IMG/VR virus record: IMGVR_UViG_3300031841_001392 | Location: 1 to 52,949 of that record | Source of the DNA: a virus | DNA: 52,949 nucleotides | Reading direction: 5' to 3' (one strand) | In this document: piece by piece, positions 15,262-23,006 of the stretch | How positions within the stretch are numbered: position 1 is the stretch's first letter | How the letters are laid out: each line of letters begins with the position of its first letter | Notes under the pieces: generated by a model | Seen by the model: the letters and a program-made list of their open reading frames with translations, nothing else | Databases searched by the model: none | What the model was told of the DNA's origin: nothing | Made by a program: the position numbers and the translations under genes

Positions 15262-16772
15262 TAGTAATAACTCGCTTTCCTTGGATAAAAAGGTTCGTCC
15301 TCTTCATCACTAAGTAGTCGTAAGAACCCGCCCTGCCTAAATCGTAGCAATGCCTGTGTAGAGGAGTCTACAAGGTCATCATGCTCACCGGCAGGAAAGG
15401 CAGCAAACTCTTCTACAACCTCTTCGGCAAACCGTGTGTTAGGCCGCCATACATTGCCAGAGGCAAACAAGTCAGATACTGCGTTTACACGGCTGATCTT
15501 ATCGTTGCCCCTAGACGGGGTGTATTCCGCAACTGGTATGCCCATCGCTCGTAGCTCAAAGATCAGCGGCGTACCCGCTGCTTTAGCTTCTACAATACAA
15601 GCATCTGGCTCCCAGTAGCCGTAAAACTCATAGGCTTTCTTTTTAAGCTCAGGAAACTCTAACCGCTCTTTATGGGCATCAAGCAGGATTATGTTCGCCT
15701 GCATAGTGCCGTTGTCATCTGGGTGGTAAAACACGCCCCATGTCGTACAGGCAGAGAAATCTGATCGCTGAGTCTTAAGGAATGCCGTATCCCAAGACTG
15801 GATAATAAACTCGCATTCAGGCGGCACATCACTGTCCCACTCGCGCCACCACTCCCTTTTCACCAGAGCGCCCTCTTCTGAGGTTGGGTTCTGCTGATAC
15901 TGGGCATTCCACTTGGGGGCGGGTAATTCGTTGCGTAGCGACTCAAGCTCTTCTAGAGGCCAGAACTGAGGCCATAGCGACTTGCCTGACGGCATGATTG
16001 CCGGGAACTCAATCACTTCCCATTCATCTGTACCAGCCCGTTGCACTGAGGACTTGATAATCTGCCCTGTCAGGTCACGTTTGTGCCATCGGGTCATAAC
16101 AACGATGATCGCGCCTCCCGGCTGTAAACGCTGTCTAGGCCCGGAGGTATACCACTCGTAAACCTTGTCGAACACACCGGGGTCGGCACTTTGCCCTTCT
16201 TGCTCTGAATGCGGGTCATCAATGATCAACAGATCCGCACCCTTACCAGTCACAGCACCGCCAACACCAATAGCGAAGTATTCGCCGCCTTGTGTGGTAC
16301 TCCACCGGCCTGCGGCCTTGGAATCTGCCCGTAAACCCAAAGTGGGGAAAACCTGCTTGTAGTCATCACTGTCTACTAGGTTACGAACCTTGCGACCAAA
16401 ACCAACCGACAACTCTGCGGTGTGGGCAGTCTGAATGATCTTCTTCTCAGGAAAATTACCTAGAAACCAAGCAGGGAGTAAGTACGAAGCAAACTCTGAC
16501 TTAGTGTGCCGTGGTGGCATATTGATTATCAGACGCTTCAACTCGCCACGGGCAACACGCTCAAAAGCATCCCCCATGATCTTGTGATGTCTGCCCTCAA
16601 TAAACGCAGGCCATACACGCTTTATAAACGGCATGAACCCATCACGGGCCAATTCCTTAGCTTCAGCGGCCTCTAACTCTTCAATAAGAGCCAGCATCTC
16701 GCGCTGCTCATGCTCAGGTAAATTAGGGATCTTCTTGAGAAGTTCTGGGTCTACTCTGTCAAGAATCGGCAT
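15261..16772 (-). CDS. terL: Terminase large subunit
   Basis: A 503-residue packaging motor and nuclease. The ATPase has the Walker A-like PPRHTKSEF (about residues 85-93) and a Walker B stretch DLLIIDDPHS. The nuclease domain begins at IQSWDTAFLKTQRSDFSACTTWG and includes EAKAAGTPLIFELR and a late HDDLVDS, as in the Terminase_6/TIGR01630 group with its RNase H-like nuclease. It acts at the portal to pump DNA and cut concatemers. It is encoded next to the small subunit, from which it is separated by a repeat-rich 479-bp gap. Several packaging strategies use this family, so cos versus headful cannot be told from the protein alone. Confidence 0.92.
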   Translation of the reverse strand: MPILDRVDPELLKKIPNLPEHEQREMLALIEELEAAEAKELARDGFMPFIKRVWPAFIEGRHHKIMGDAFERVARGELKRLIINMPPRHTKSEFASYLLPAWFLGNFPEKKIIQTAHTAELSVGFGRKVRNLVDSDDYKQVFPTLGLRADSKAAGRWSTTQGGEYFAIGVGGAVTGKGADLLIIDDPHSEQEGQSADPGVFDKVYEWYTSGPRQRLQPGGAIIVVMTRWHKRDLTGQIIKSSVQRAGTDEWEVIEFPAIMPSGKSLWPQFWPLEELESLRNELPAPKWNAQYQQNPTSEEGALVKREWWREWDSDVPPECEFIIQSWDTAFLKTQRSDFSACTTWGVFYHPDDNGTMQANIILLDAHKERLEFPELKKKAYEFYGYWEPDACIVEAKAAGTPLIFELRAMGIPVAEYTPSRGNDKISRVNAVSDLFASGNVWRPNTRFAEEVVEEFAAFPAGEHDDLVDSSTQALLRFRQGGFLRLLSDEEDEPFYPRKASYY

Positions 16773-16782
16773 AAACCCCTCT

Positions 16783-16923
16783 AGGAATATTCCCGTCTAG
16801 GAAGATTCCTCTCTCATGTATATACCTAAAATAATCATGTATCTGCCGTGGGGGGCACCTTCCTAGTAGGAATCTTCCTAGTAGGAATCTTCCTTACTCG
16901 GCATATTCCTAGAGAGAGGAATA
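16783..16923. repeat. Array of AGGAATATTCCT-like palindromes (site cluster 1)
   Basis: Imperfect copies occur at 16783-16794 (AGGAATATTCCC-like), 16799-16810 (AGGAAGATTCCT) and, as two identical AGGAATCTTCCT copies 15 nt apart, at 16868-16879 and 16883-16894. Half sites lie at 16903-16910 and 16917-16923. A second cluster of the same motif is at 26637-26701. This looks like binding sites for one protein. Confidence 0.6.
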
Positions 16924-16998
16924 ACTGATTATACAGAAGCTACACACTTGACAAGAATGAGGCAACACCATTTGTGATTTTTTTTGCAAAAATTTTTG

Positions 16999-17018
16999 GG
17001 GGCTAGGATTCCTACCCC
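16999..17018. other. Inverted repeat GGGGCTAGGATTCCTACCCC
   Basis: Nearly perfect arms (GGGG-TAGGA against TCCTA-CCCC with one extra C). It contains a shortened AGGATTCCT version of the array motif in the same gap. Possible hairpin or operator. Confidence 0.4.
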
Positions 17019-17251
17019 GTTTCCCTGCAAAAAAAGGGGTCAGTACTGCTTACTGTTTACGGCATATATATTTTTTGGGTAATTGTTTGAGCGTTTCACT
17101 ATGTATATAGACGGTGGGTGTGTATATGCGTAGGGGGGGGTGGGGTGGTCGCAGGATGATAGACAGATTTGCTGAGAGGCGGGGGTGTGCTAACCGTTAG
17201 CATATGCTGTACTGCGTACACAAACCGTTGGGCTATGGTGTACTGTCTAAG

Positions 17252-17725
17252 CTAATGCAAACTGTCAGGCTTGGCCTCGTCATCAGCCTTGGCTTGGAGT
17301 GCTGCTAATCGGCGCTCTATCTCTGCCGCGACACTCGTGCTATCCCTGTCGCCACTGTTTGTCTCGACTACATCTTTGAACATGCCCACAGTCTGGCCCA
17401 GTAGCTGCGCTGCCTTGAGCTTGTTGGTATCGGTAGGCTCGGCACTGTCCATCCACTGGCGCAGCCGCTCCAGAACTTTCTCCCTGTCGCTGACCAGCGA
17501 GGCCGATACTGCACGTTCATTCTTCTCCCTTATCTGCTCCAGCAATAGGGTAATGGCAGGGTTGGCGGCGAGTCTGCTGGCTTCTGTCCTGATGGCTGCC
17601 GCGCTCATGTTCTCGCACTGGTACGCTTCCCTGTACGCATCACTTAAGCTCATGCCTGCACCACTACCCAGTGCCAGCGCAAAATGCCGCTGTTTGCTGG
17701 TGAGTCCTGACTTCGGTCTGCCCAT
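17252..17725 (-). CDS. terS: Terminase small subunit
   Basis: From the ATG at 17725 it has 157 residues (an in-frame TTG at 17740 would add five). The N-terminal GRPKSGLTSKQRHFALALGSGAGMSLSDAYREAYQCENMSAAAIRTEASRLAANPAITLLLEQI is the standard small-terminase helix-turn-helix arrangement; the rest is helical, with DKVLERLRQ-like segments and an acidic C-terminus. It recognises the packaging site on concatemers and feeds them to the large subunit encoded next. The separating gap with palindromes and G-runs is a reasonable place for its target. The first gene of the leftward late block. Confidence 0.85.
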   Translation of the reverse strand: MGRPKSGLTSKQRHFALALGSGAGMSLSDAYREAYQCENMSAAAIRTEASRLAANPAITLLLEQIREKNERAVSASLVSDREKVLERLRQWMDSAEPTDTNKLKAAQLLGQTVGMFKDVVETNSGDRDSTSVAAEIERRLAALQAKADDEAKPDSLH

Positions 17726-17740
17726 GCTTGCCTGTTCCAA

Positions 17741-18199
17741 TGCCTGTATTGGTGCCGATCATACTGCCGACGCACTGACCGTCCATCACCAGTACCCAGT
17801 AAACTATATGCACAAAAAGCTTGACATATCGTACTTGCCGCTAGGAGGCCCAGAATTGCGTTCTAAGCGACGTTTGGCCTAACCCATACCATCGCATTGC
17901 CTACCCCTCGAACTACGCTTAGACGGAAATTCGTATGTAACTTGTTGATTACAAAGCACTTTATACTGCATACCAACTATTTACTGCTTATTTGCTTGTC
18001 AATACTTGTATTGCACACTGTTACCTGCTATTCGCGTGCGCGTTCCTCTTATCCCGAATTCATCCCCCTGCTTACCGTGTGGCGAGCCAATATCAAAAGG
18101 GCTAGTAATAAATCCCCGCACCACTCGTTGTATCTGCAAGCTTAATTATTTATTGCTTACAGGGTATTGCGTACTGTTTTTATATGTGTGTAAAATCCA
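17741..18199. other. Non-coding divergent region upstream of terS and the rightward genes
   Basis: No credible coding frame. The segment is AT-rich from 17930 to 18010 and separates the leftward late block from the rightward block, so both promoters probably lie here. A weak leftward -10-like TATAGT occurs near 17797, but no good -35 box was found with it. Confidence 0.4.
18167..18196 (+). promoter_or_regulatory. Possible sigma70-like promoter for rightward genes
   Basis: TTGCGT (18167-18172), an 18-nt spacer and TAAAAT (18191-18196). It faces the first rightward gene at 18542 and would produce a leader of about 340 nt. Weak match; not confirmed. Confidence 0.28.
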
Positions 18200-18541
18200 C
18201 TCAAGCCCACGGGGGAGGCTTTCCCAATCCCCGCCAAGCCCCTCACGGGGTGCCTTGAGAGACAGGCTTAAATGTGAACCAAGTCTGGTAGGCCTACCGC
18301 CTACGCGACAGGGGTGCGTTATGAAACGCGCTGCGGGTCATAGAGGCCCAGCCCCTCCGGTAAGAGTCCGGCGCACCTACGGCGTTAAGCGATACACAAG
18401 TTCCCCGACAGGCATACAAATGCCGCTTGCGGTTCGGGCTATTGGCTGAGGTTTACCCCCTCAGCTACCGCAGAGCTTCGGCTCACCAATGACCACTCAC
18501 CGAGTGCTTATTGTTGATTCGATCAATTTGGAGAAAGTGTG
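18200..18541 (+). other. Hairpin-rich leader before the first rightward gene
   Basis: This stretch holds several perfect short stems: the palindrome GGTAGGCCTACC (18287-18298), GCGTT-ATGA-AACGC (about 18316), GCTGAGG-CCTCAGC (about 18445-18466), GAGC-TTCG-GCTC, CACT-AGTG and TTGAT-TCG-ATCAA just before the GGAG ribosome site of the 18542 gene. The density suggests a structured RNA leader or a small RNA. A 42-codon frame inside (18321-18449) has no good ribosome site. Confidence 0.4.
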
Positions 18542-18688
18542 ATGACTACTTCAGAACGTAAGGCAGTGCTGCGGTTCAACCGCCGCCGTCTTTTCCTTAA
18601 CCGAATGATCATGCGAAAGCGTGCATTCATTTCATCAATCCGCAGGGCTTTGCAATCGCAGGGCAGTGCATCAATCGGGAGTCTGTAA
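18542..18688 (+). CDS. Small basic protein, first gene of rightward block (48 aa)
   Basis: ATG at 18542, ribosome site TTTGGAGAAAGTGTG, stop TAA overlapping the next ATG (TAATG). The protein starts MTTSERKAVLRFNRRRLFLN and is strongly Arg-rich with an amphipathic look. Very short early phage proteins of this kind often inhibit host functions, but there is no specific evidence. The coupling to the next gene and the ribosome site are the main support. Confidence 0.5.
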   Translation: MTTSERKAVLRFNRRRLFLNRMIMRKRAFISSIRRALQSQGSASIGSL

Positions 18689-18888
18689 TGACAACAACCT
18701 TTACCATTTCGAGAATGCCTGTCGGCAGCGGGTTCCAAGTGACCCAACAAATTGGTGATCGCAGACCAGTGATCATCGCCCACTCACGCAGTGCTGATGA
18801 CGCTCAGAGCTTTGCTTGGCAAAGATTGTCTGACGCGACTGACCGTGGGCGTGAGGCTTTCATAACCATCGACATGCGAGGGTCTTAA
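18688..18888 (+). CDS. Hypothetical early protein (66 aa)
   Basis: Starts MTTTFTISRMPVGSGFQVTQ and looks like a small alpha/beta fold: two strands, then helix DDAQSFAWQRLSDATDRG, then strand EAFITIDMRG. The start is translated by TAATG coupling, and the leader CAATCGGGAGTCTGTAATG is repeated before the 38-residue gene at 19131. No family recognised. Confidence 0.6.
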   Translation: MTTTFTISRMPVGSGFQVTQQIGDRRPVIIAHSRSADDAQSFAWQRLSDATDRGREAFITIDMRGS

Positions 18889-18890
18889 AC

Positions 18891-19058
18891 ATGGAAGAAC
18901 GTGTTGATCTTGAGCGGGGGCGCGTGTCGTTCCTAGACCTTGCCACTGGGCAGGTTGAATACACTGGCAACGTGCATGCTGTTTCAGTATGCGTCGTTCC
19001 TAACTTTGACCGCTTCGAGGATTTCGAGGCTTGGGTTGACGATCTACTTTCCAACTGA
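18891..19058 (+). CDS. Hypothetical early protein (55 aa)
   Basis: ATG at 18891, two nt after the previous stop; the protein begins MEERVDLERGRVSFLDLATG and ends with an acidic helix (FDRFEDFEAWVDDLLSN). It is acidic, in contrast to the Arg-rich first protein. Its last codons fall in the first copy of the 69-nt leader repeat. No family recognised; length and spacing are in keeping with the neighbouring small genes. Confidence 0.5.
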   Translation: MEERVDLERGRVSFLDLATGQVEYTGNVHAVSVCVVPNFDRFEDFEAWVDDLLSN

Positions 19059-19117
19059 TGAGTGCTGGATGGTAACCAGCCGAAACCGCGCAGGAGGCGC
19101 GGTCTTGGAAAACCAAT
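19049..19117 (+). repeat. Leader repeat, copy A, with a ribosome-site hairpin
   Basis: About 69 nt from TTCCAACTGA to AAAACCAAT, repeated at 19301-19367. It contains the hairpin ACCGCG-CAGGAGG-CGCGGT (19085-19103), which shows AGGAGG in the loop. Confidence 0.6.
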
Positions 19118-19130
19118 CGGGAGTTTGTAA

Positions 19131-19247
19131 ATGACAGACCAACAAATCATCAGCCTGTTTGATTCTTCAAACATCACGCTGCGGGAGCTGGCAGCAATTA
19201 GTGGGCGCTCAATCGCTCAACTAAAAACCTTGCTGATGGGGGCTTAA
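19131..19247 (+). CDS. Small helix-turn-helix-like peptide (38 aa)
   Basis: ATG at 19131 after CGGGAGTTTGTAA; the peptide is TDQQIISLFDSSNITLREL followed by AAISGRSIAQLKTLLMGA. The pattern (helix, T-LRELAAISGRSIAQLKTLL) looks like a minimal helix-turn-helix as in resolvase or Xre DNA-binding segments. It might bind DNA as a dimer, but at 38 residues this is tentative. A further 15-codon frame (19251-19298) follows and is probably not a gene. Confidence 0.45.
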   Translation: MTDQQIISLFDSSNITLRELAAISGRSIAQLKTLLMGA

Positions 19248-19300
19248 ACAATGCTTAAGTTTCAAAGCTGGGGCGCTGGTGAGCGCATACGCTTCTAACA

Positions 19301-19367
19301 TTCCAACTGACGAGGCTGGGTGGTTCTCAGCCGAAACCGCGCAGGAGGGCGGTCTTGGAAAACCAAT
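19301..19367 (+). repeat. Leader repeat, copy B
   Basis: About 67 nt, same order as copy A; one base lost in the stem still leaves ACCGC-GCAGGAGG-GCGGT. It lies directly upstream of the MoxR-type gene, 24 nt before its ATG. Confidence 0.6.
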
Positions 19368-19390
19368 ACAACAACTTGGAGTGACATACT

Positions 19391-20563
19391 ATGTCCATTA
19401 ACGCATCAAAGGTCAGCCCTTCGCAGGCCTCAGAAATGCTGCTGGCACACGCCATCAGTCAACTATCTGGCGGCAAGCGCCACAAGCCCGTGTATCTCTG
19501 GGGCACCTACGGCGTTGGCAAATCATCCATCGTCAAACAATTGATCACCAAGCTTAGCGCCCACTTTGATAAGCCTGTCGGCTTGCTAGATGTTCGCCTG
19601 TCACAGTTTGACGCAGTCGATACTCGCGGCATCCCGTACATTCGTGACCAGCGCGATGCGCTCGATACGGTGGGTAATGACGAGATTGCTGGCATGAGTG
19701 ACGAGGTAAGACGCGCTGCCTATCAGCTATTGTCGGCTGGGCCATCGAAGACTACCGAGTGGTCTACGCCATCATGGCTGCCCAATGTGGCGCGTGACGG
19801 CGAGTTCGGCATCCTGTTCTTGGATGAGATACAGCTTGCATGCCAGTCGGTCAAAAATGCTGGCTACCAGTTGCTTAATGAGTTCCGCTTGGGCGACTAC
19901 ATCTTGCCTGCTGGCTGGTTTGTCATTGCCGCATCCAACCGTCCCAATGACGGCGCTGGTGTGTCTGGGCGTATGGATGCTGCTGTGAGCACCCGCTTTA
20001 AGTATCACTTAGATGTTATGCCATCCGCTGCTGAGACCACCGATTACTTCCAAGATATTGGGGTTCGCCCAGAGGTAATCGCGTTCCTGAAGTTTCGCGG
20101 TGAGGCTGTCGGTGATCAGGCCGGACTCATTCATGAGTTCCCTAATGGCGGCACCGCAAAGGACAAGGTTGCCATCGCTACCCCGCGAACATGGGAATCT
20201 GTCAGCGACATCCTTGACGATGGTATGGCGGCTGATCTGGAGCACATCGCCATTGAGGGCGCTATCGGCGCTGGCGCTGCTGGCGAGTTTGTCGCCTTTC
20301 TCCGCACCATGCGTAACCTGCCAGACATCAACTTGTTTCTGTCAGATCCGCACAACGTGCCACTGCCCAATGAGATCACCACTCAGTATGCAGTGACCGC
20401 TGCGCTGGCTGCGCGGGTGACCGCCGACAACCTTGGCAATGGCGTGACCGTTGTGTCCCGCATCAACAACGAACTGCTGGAGGTGTTCTGGATACTGGCA
20501 ACGCGCCGTGACCCAGACCTTAAGGCTTCACCTGAGTATGTCGCCCACAAGGCAACGTACTAA
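19391..20563 (+). CDS. MoxR-type AAA ATPase
   Basis: A 390-residue protein with a single AAA domain: Walker A GTYGVGKSS at about 38-46, Walker B GILFLDEIQLA at about 141-151 and a sensor 1 VIAASNRPND at about 178-187. MoxR proteins act with VWA-domain partners as chaperones that remodel or activate protein complexes. Here the VWA partner is two genes downstream, in the same operon. Ribosome site TTGGAGTGACATACT precedes the ATG. A UUCG hairpin follows the stop. Phage versions are known from genomes, but their target is not. Its position after small early genes suggests a host-takeover or anti-defence role; this is inference. Confidence 0.85.
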   Translation: MSINASKVSPSQASEMLLAHAISQLSGGKRHKPVYLWGTYGVGKSSIVKQLITKLSAHFDKPVGLLDVRLSQFDAVDTRGIPYIRDQRDALDTVGNDEIAGMSDEVRRAAYQLLSAGPSKTTEWSTPSWLPNVARDGEFGILFLDEIQLACQSVKNAGYQLLNEFRLGDYILPAGWFVIAASNRPNDGAGVSGRMDAAVSTRFKYHLDVMPSAAETTDYFQDIGVRPEVIAFLKFRGEAVGDQAGLIHEFPNGGTAKDKVAIATPRTWESVSDILDDGMAADLEHIAIEGAIGAGAAGEFVAFLRTMRNLPDINLFLSDPHNVPLPNEITTQYAVTAALAARVTADNLGNGVTVVSRINNELLEVFWILATRRDPDLKASPEYVAHKATY

Positions 20564-20570
20564 ACCCAAC

Positions 20571-20586
20571 AGGGGCTTCGGCCCCT
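20571..20586 (+). terminator. UUCG hairpin between MoxR gene and next gene
   Basis: GGGGC-TTCG-GCCCC is a perfect 5-bp stem with a stable tetraloop, flanked by an extra A-T pair, and followed by TCCACCTTATTTATTTT. Weak T-tract, so partial terminator or mRNA stability element. Confidence 0.5.
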
Positions 20587-20615
20587 CCACCTTATTTATT
20601 TTGGAGTAAATACCT

Positions 20616-21491
20616 ATGGACAAGATCCAGAACAACGCAATGCTGATCGCCGCGACGATCAAGAAATTCTCAAACAGCCGCAAAGACACCAGCATATCTG
20701 CTGAGGTTGCCGCGACTAAGAACGCCAACCCCAAGGTCATTACCGTGACCAAGAAACTGCTCGACGCACCCGCCGTTAAGGCACTCAACCGTATCGCTGG
20801 GCAGCTTCGCAACTCAGTGCTCAACCCCCTGACCATGCCTTGGGAAGACGGTGTGCGCCTGATCACCGTTGACCAGATCGAAACATTCGAGGCTGAGTGG
20901 GACAAGAAAGTAGACCGCGCTGAAGAGCTAAAGCGCGAGGTCATTACCGAGTGGCCCAACATACTCAAACGTGCCAAGAAAGACCTTGGTGATTCTTTCG
21001 ATATCTCAGAGCTACCCAGTGCTGAGTTTGTCGCTGGCAGTTACCAATTCAGCTACATACTACGCGCCATGCCCGACTCCGGTGATATCAGGGTCAACCT
21101 GCCTGCCGACAAGATCGCCAAGATCAAGGCTCAGGCCGAGTCCGATATCAACAAGCGCGTCGAGTCTGCTGCTGAGTCTGTGCATGAGCGCGTGATCGAC
21201 ACCTTGCAGTCTCTGGTTGACGGCCTAGAGCGGCACGGTAGCAAGCCTGCTGGTGCCAAACGTGCAAGCAAGTTTGCAGATACTACTGTCGAGAATATCG
21301 AGAAGCTTGCTCAGGTTTTGCCTTCACTCAACATTACCGGCGACCCCAAGCTTACGCAGGCAAGCAACGCTATTCTGTCTCAGCTTAACGGCCTAGATCC
21401 TCAGCGGCTGCGCGACTCTTCGAGTGAGCGTCAGGCTGTTGCCAACAAGGCCAAGTCGATTGTCGATAACCTCACTGGCCTTTGGGATTAA
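20616..21491 (+). CDS. Unknown helical protein between MoxR and VWA genes (291 aa)
   Basis: A 291-residue, mainly helical protein starting MDKIQNNAMLIAATIKKFSN. It has charged coiled-coil-like stretches (IETFEAEWDKKVDRAEELKREVITEWPNILKRAKKDLG, AKIKAQAESDINKRVESAAESVHERVIDTLQSLVDGLE). It sits between the ATPase and VWA genes with similar TTTGGAG ribosome sites, suggesting it belongs to one complex, for example as an adaptor. No family was recognised. Confidence 0.68.
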   Translation: MDKIQNNAMLIAATIKKFSNSRKDTSISAEVAATKNANPKVITVTKKLLDAPAVKALNRIAGQLRNSVLNPLTMPWEDGVRLITVDQIETFEAEWDKKVDRAEELKREVITEWPNILKRAKKDLGDSFDISELPSAEFVAGSYQFSYILRAMPDSGDIRVNLPADKIAKIKAQAESDINKRVESAAESVHERVIDTLQSLVDGLERHGSKPAGAKRASKFADTTVENIEKLAQVLPSLNITGDPKLTQASNAILSQLNGLDPQRLRDSSSERQAVANKAKSIVDNLTGLWD

Positions 21492-21504
21492 CGGAGAAAT
21501 ACTT

Positions 21505-22836
21505 ATGTCAGCGTTAAACATTATGTTGAAAGCTCGACGGCGCATGCTGCGCGAGTTTCCATACTTTGGCTTCCGACTGCATCAGCTACTGCTGGTGCCG
21601 TCAACCAAGACCTCTACGATGGCAACCGATGGAAAGGCTATCTACTTCAACGAGAAGTGGGTGCCTGAGCAGTACGCCATCCACGGTTACAAGTTCATCA
21701 TGACCGTACTGGCTCATGAGATCATGCACGTTGATGGGTTCCATCACCTGCGTAAGGGCAGCCGTGACCACAAGCTTTGGAATGAGGCCGCCGACTACGC
21801 CATCAACTACGCGCTAGTGCGTGAGGGCTTTGAGGTTCACGATGGCCTGTACAGCACCGACTACATTGGCAAGTCTGCCGAACAGGTGTACACCATCCTC
21901 GAAAGCCAGCGCAGCACTGAGGCCGACAAGCCCAGCACTGGCAACGGTGGCGCTGACGATGATGACTCAGGCGATGGCGCTGCCGATGGGGATGCCCCTG
22001 ATCAAGGCGACAACGGCTCTGAGGGCGGCCCTGACGGCGATACTGGCGATGCTGGCGACACTGGCACCTCTGGTGACGGCGACGGCCCTGCTGACCCTGA
22101 CGCGCCTTGGGGCGAAGTCTGGGAAGGCACCAACAATGACGGCACCCCGATGTCTGCTGACCAGAAAGCTTCTGTGCAGCGCGAGATCACCAGCCAGATA
22201 TTCGAAGCTGCCAAGGCTCAGGATAAAATCAAGGGCAAAGGCGAGGGCCGAGGCGCTGCTGTTGACCAGATCATCAGTGGCGTATCCGGTGACCCAGTCC
22301 CTTGGTTCGAGCATCTCAAGGATGCGTTCTCCGACTATGTTCTGACTGAGCACACCTTTGCTCGACCAGAGCGCCGACTGCTCTCGCAGGGCATGATCTT
22401 GCCGACGCAGGAGCGTGAGCCTAACGGCGAGCTTGTTGTGTCGGTAGACACCAGCGGATCAATAGGCCAAGACGAGCTAGACGCTATTGCAGGCCATGTG
22501 CAGGACATCATTGATGAGATCAACCCGATCAAGACTGTGGTGATCTACTGCCACCATGTCCTCTGCGGCGTTGAGGAGTTTGATCGGCATGAGGATCTAA
22601 CGCTCAGGATTCCTGAGACTGGCGGCACGGCATTCAACCCACCGTTCAACTATGTTGCGCGTGAGGGCTTGGAGCCATGCGCGATGATCTACTTCACCGA
22701 TGGCTGGGGTGACGTTGGGCCAGACGGCTGGCACGACTTCAGTGAGCCTGACTATCCGGTGATCTGGGCAACGACAGACCGTGAGCCTTTCTTCGCTGGG
22801 TGCGAACCCTTCGGTGAGGTGATACGGGTTACATAA
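21505..22836 (+). CDS. Zincin-like metallopeptidase fused to a VWA domain
   Basis: From the ATG at 21505 (site CGGAGAAATACTT) the protein has 443 residues. N-terminal domain: LAHEIMHVDGFHHLRKG with the HExxH motif at residues 71-75 and a following conserved HKLWNEAADYAINYA, as in the DUF2201-type putative metallopeptidases. An acidic Gly/Asp linker spans about 149-205. The C-terminal VWA domain has a MIDAS motif DTSGS at 315-319 and a later YFTDGWG. Such zincin-VWA proteins pair with MoxR ATPases. It probably binds metal in both domains; whether it is a peptidase is unproven. A longer frame start at 21424 overlaps the previous gene and is less likely. Confidence 0.82.
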   Translation: MSALNIMLKARRRMLREFPYFGFRLHQLLLVPSTKTSTMATDGKAIYFNEKWVPEQYAIHGYKFIMTVLAHEIMHVDGFHHLRKGSRDHKLWNEAADYAINYALVREGFEVHDGLYSTDYIGKSAEQVYTILESQRSTEADKPSTGNGGADDDDSGDGAADGDAPDQGDNGSEGGPDGDTGDAGDTGTSGDGDGPADPDAPWGEVWEGTNNDGTPMSADQKASVQREITSQIFEAAKAQDKIKGKGEGRGAAVDQIISGVSGDPVPWFEHLKDAFSDYVLTEHTFARPERRLLSQGMILPTQEREPNGELVVSVDTSGSIGQDELDAIAGHVQDIIDEINPIKTVVIYCHHVLCGVEEFDRHEDLTLRIPETGGTAFNPPFNYVAREGLEPCAMIYFTDGWGDVGPDGWHDFSEPDYPVIWATTDREPFFAGCEPFGEVIRVT

Positions 22837-23006
22837 CAGCGGCAATAGCCGCGACCCATCCTAGCCACGATGTAAAACTTGCACGATGCGTCCTGAGTAT
22901 GACGAGAAAAACTGCTCACGCTGATTTCAGTGTAGTGCCTACCTTGGTGGTCACTACGGTGCAATCCGCACCGCAACCCATTACTTATTTTTTGGAGAAT
23001 AGTGAT
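22837..23006 (+). promoter_or_regulatory. Intergenic hairpins before the membrane-protein gene
   Basis: GTAGTG (22932-22937) pairs with CACTAC (22952-22957), and CGGTGC-AATCC-GCACCG (22957-22973) forms a second 6-bp hairpin. They lie 33 nt upstream of the next ATG. Possible RNA control element or attenuator; no T-tract. Confidence 0.35.

Larger units (their letters stand above)
16773..17251. other. Repeat- and AT-rich non-coding gap between terminase genes
   Basis: No coding frame is convincing. It contains an array of AGGAATATTCCT-type palindromes (16783-16923), a long T/A run (16976-16997), a GGGG-AGGA-TCCT-CCCC hairpin, a run of G (17131-17138) followed by further G clusters, and the small hairpin GCTAACCGTTAGC near 17190. 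Such a gap between terS and terL may hold the packaging site, a promoter for the leftward genes or an origin. Confidence 0.6.

Noticed and set aside
17131-17152. G-quadruplex or packaging signal in the G-rich run
   Set aside because: G clusters are present, but there is no sequence evidence that distinguishes a functional element from composition; kept only as a note in the gap entry.
18330-18390. RNase P RNA-like piece (GGTAAGAG and CCGG words)
   Set aside because: Only a short word matches; the rest of the conserved core is absent.
18006-18449. A 147-residue rightward frame in the leader region
   Set aside because: No ribosome site, Cys/Pro/Arg-rich random composition, and it runs through several hairpins.
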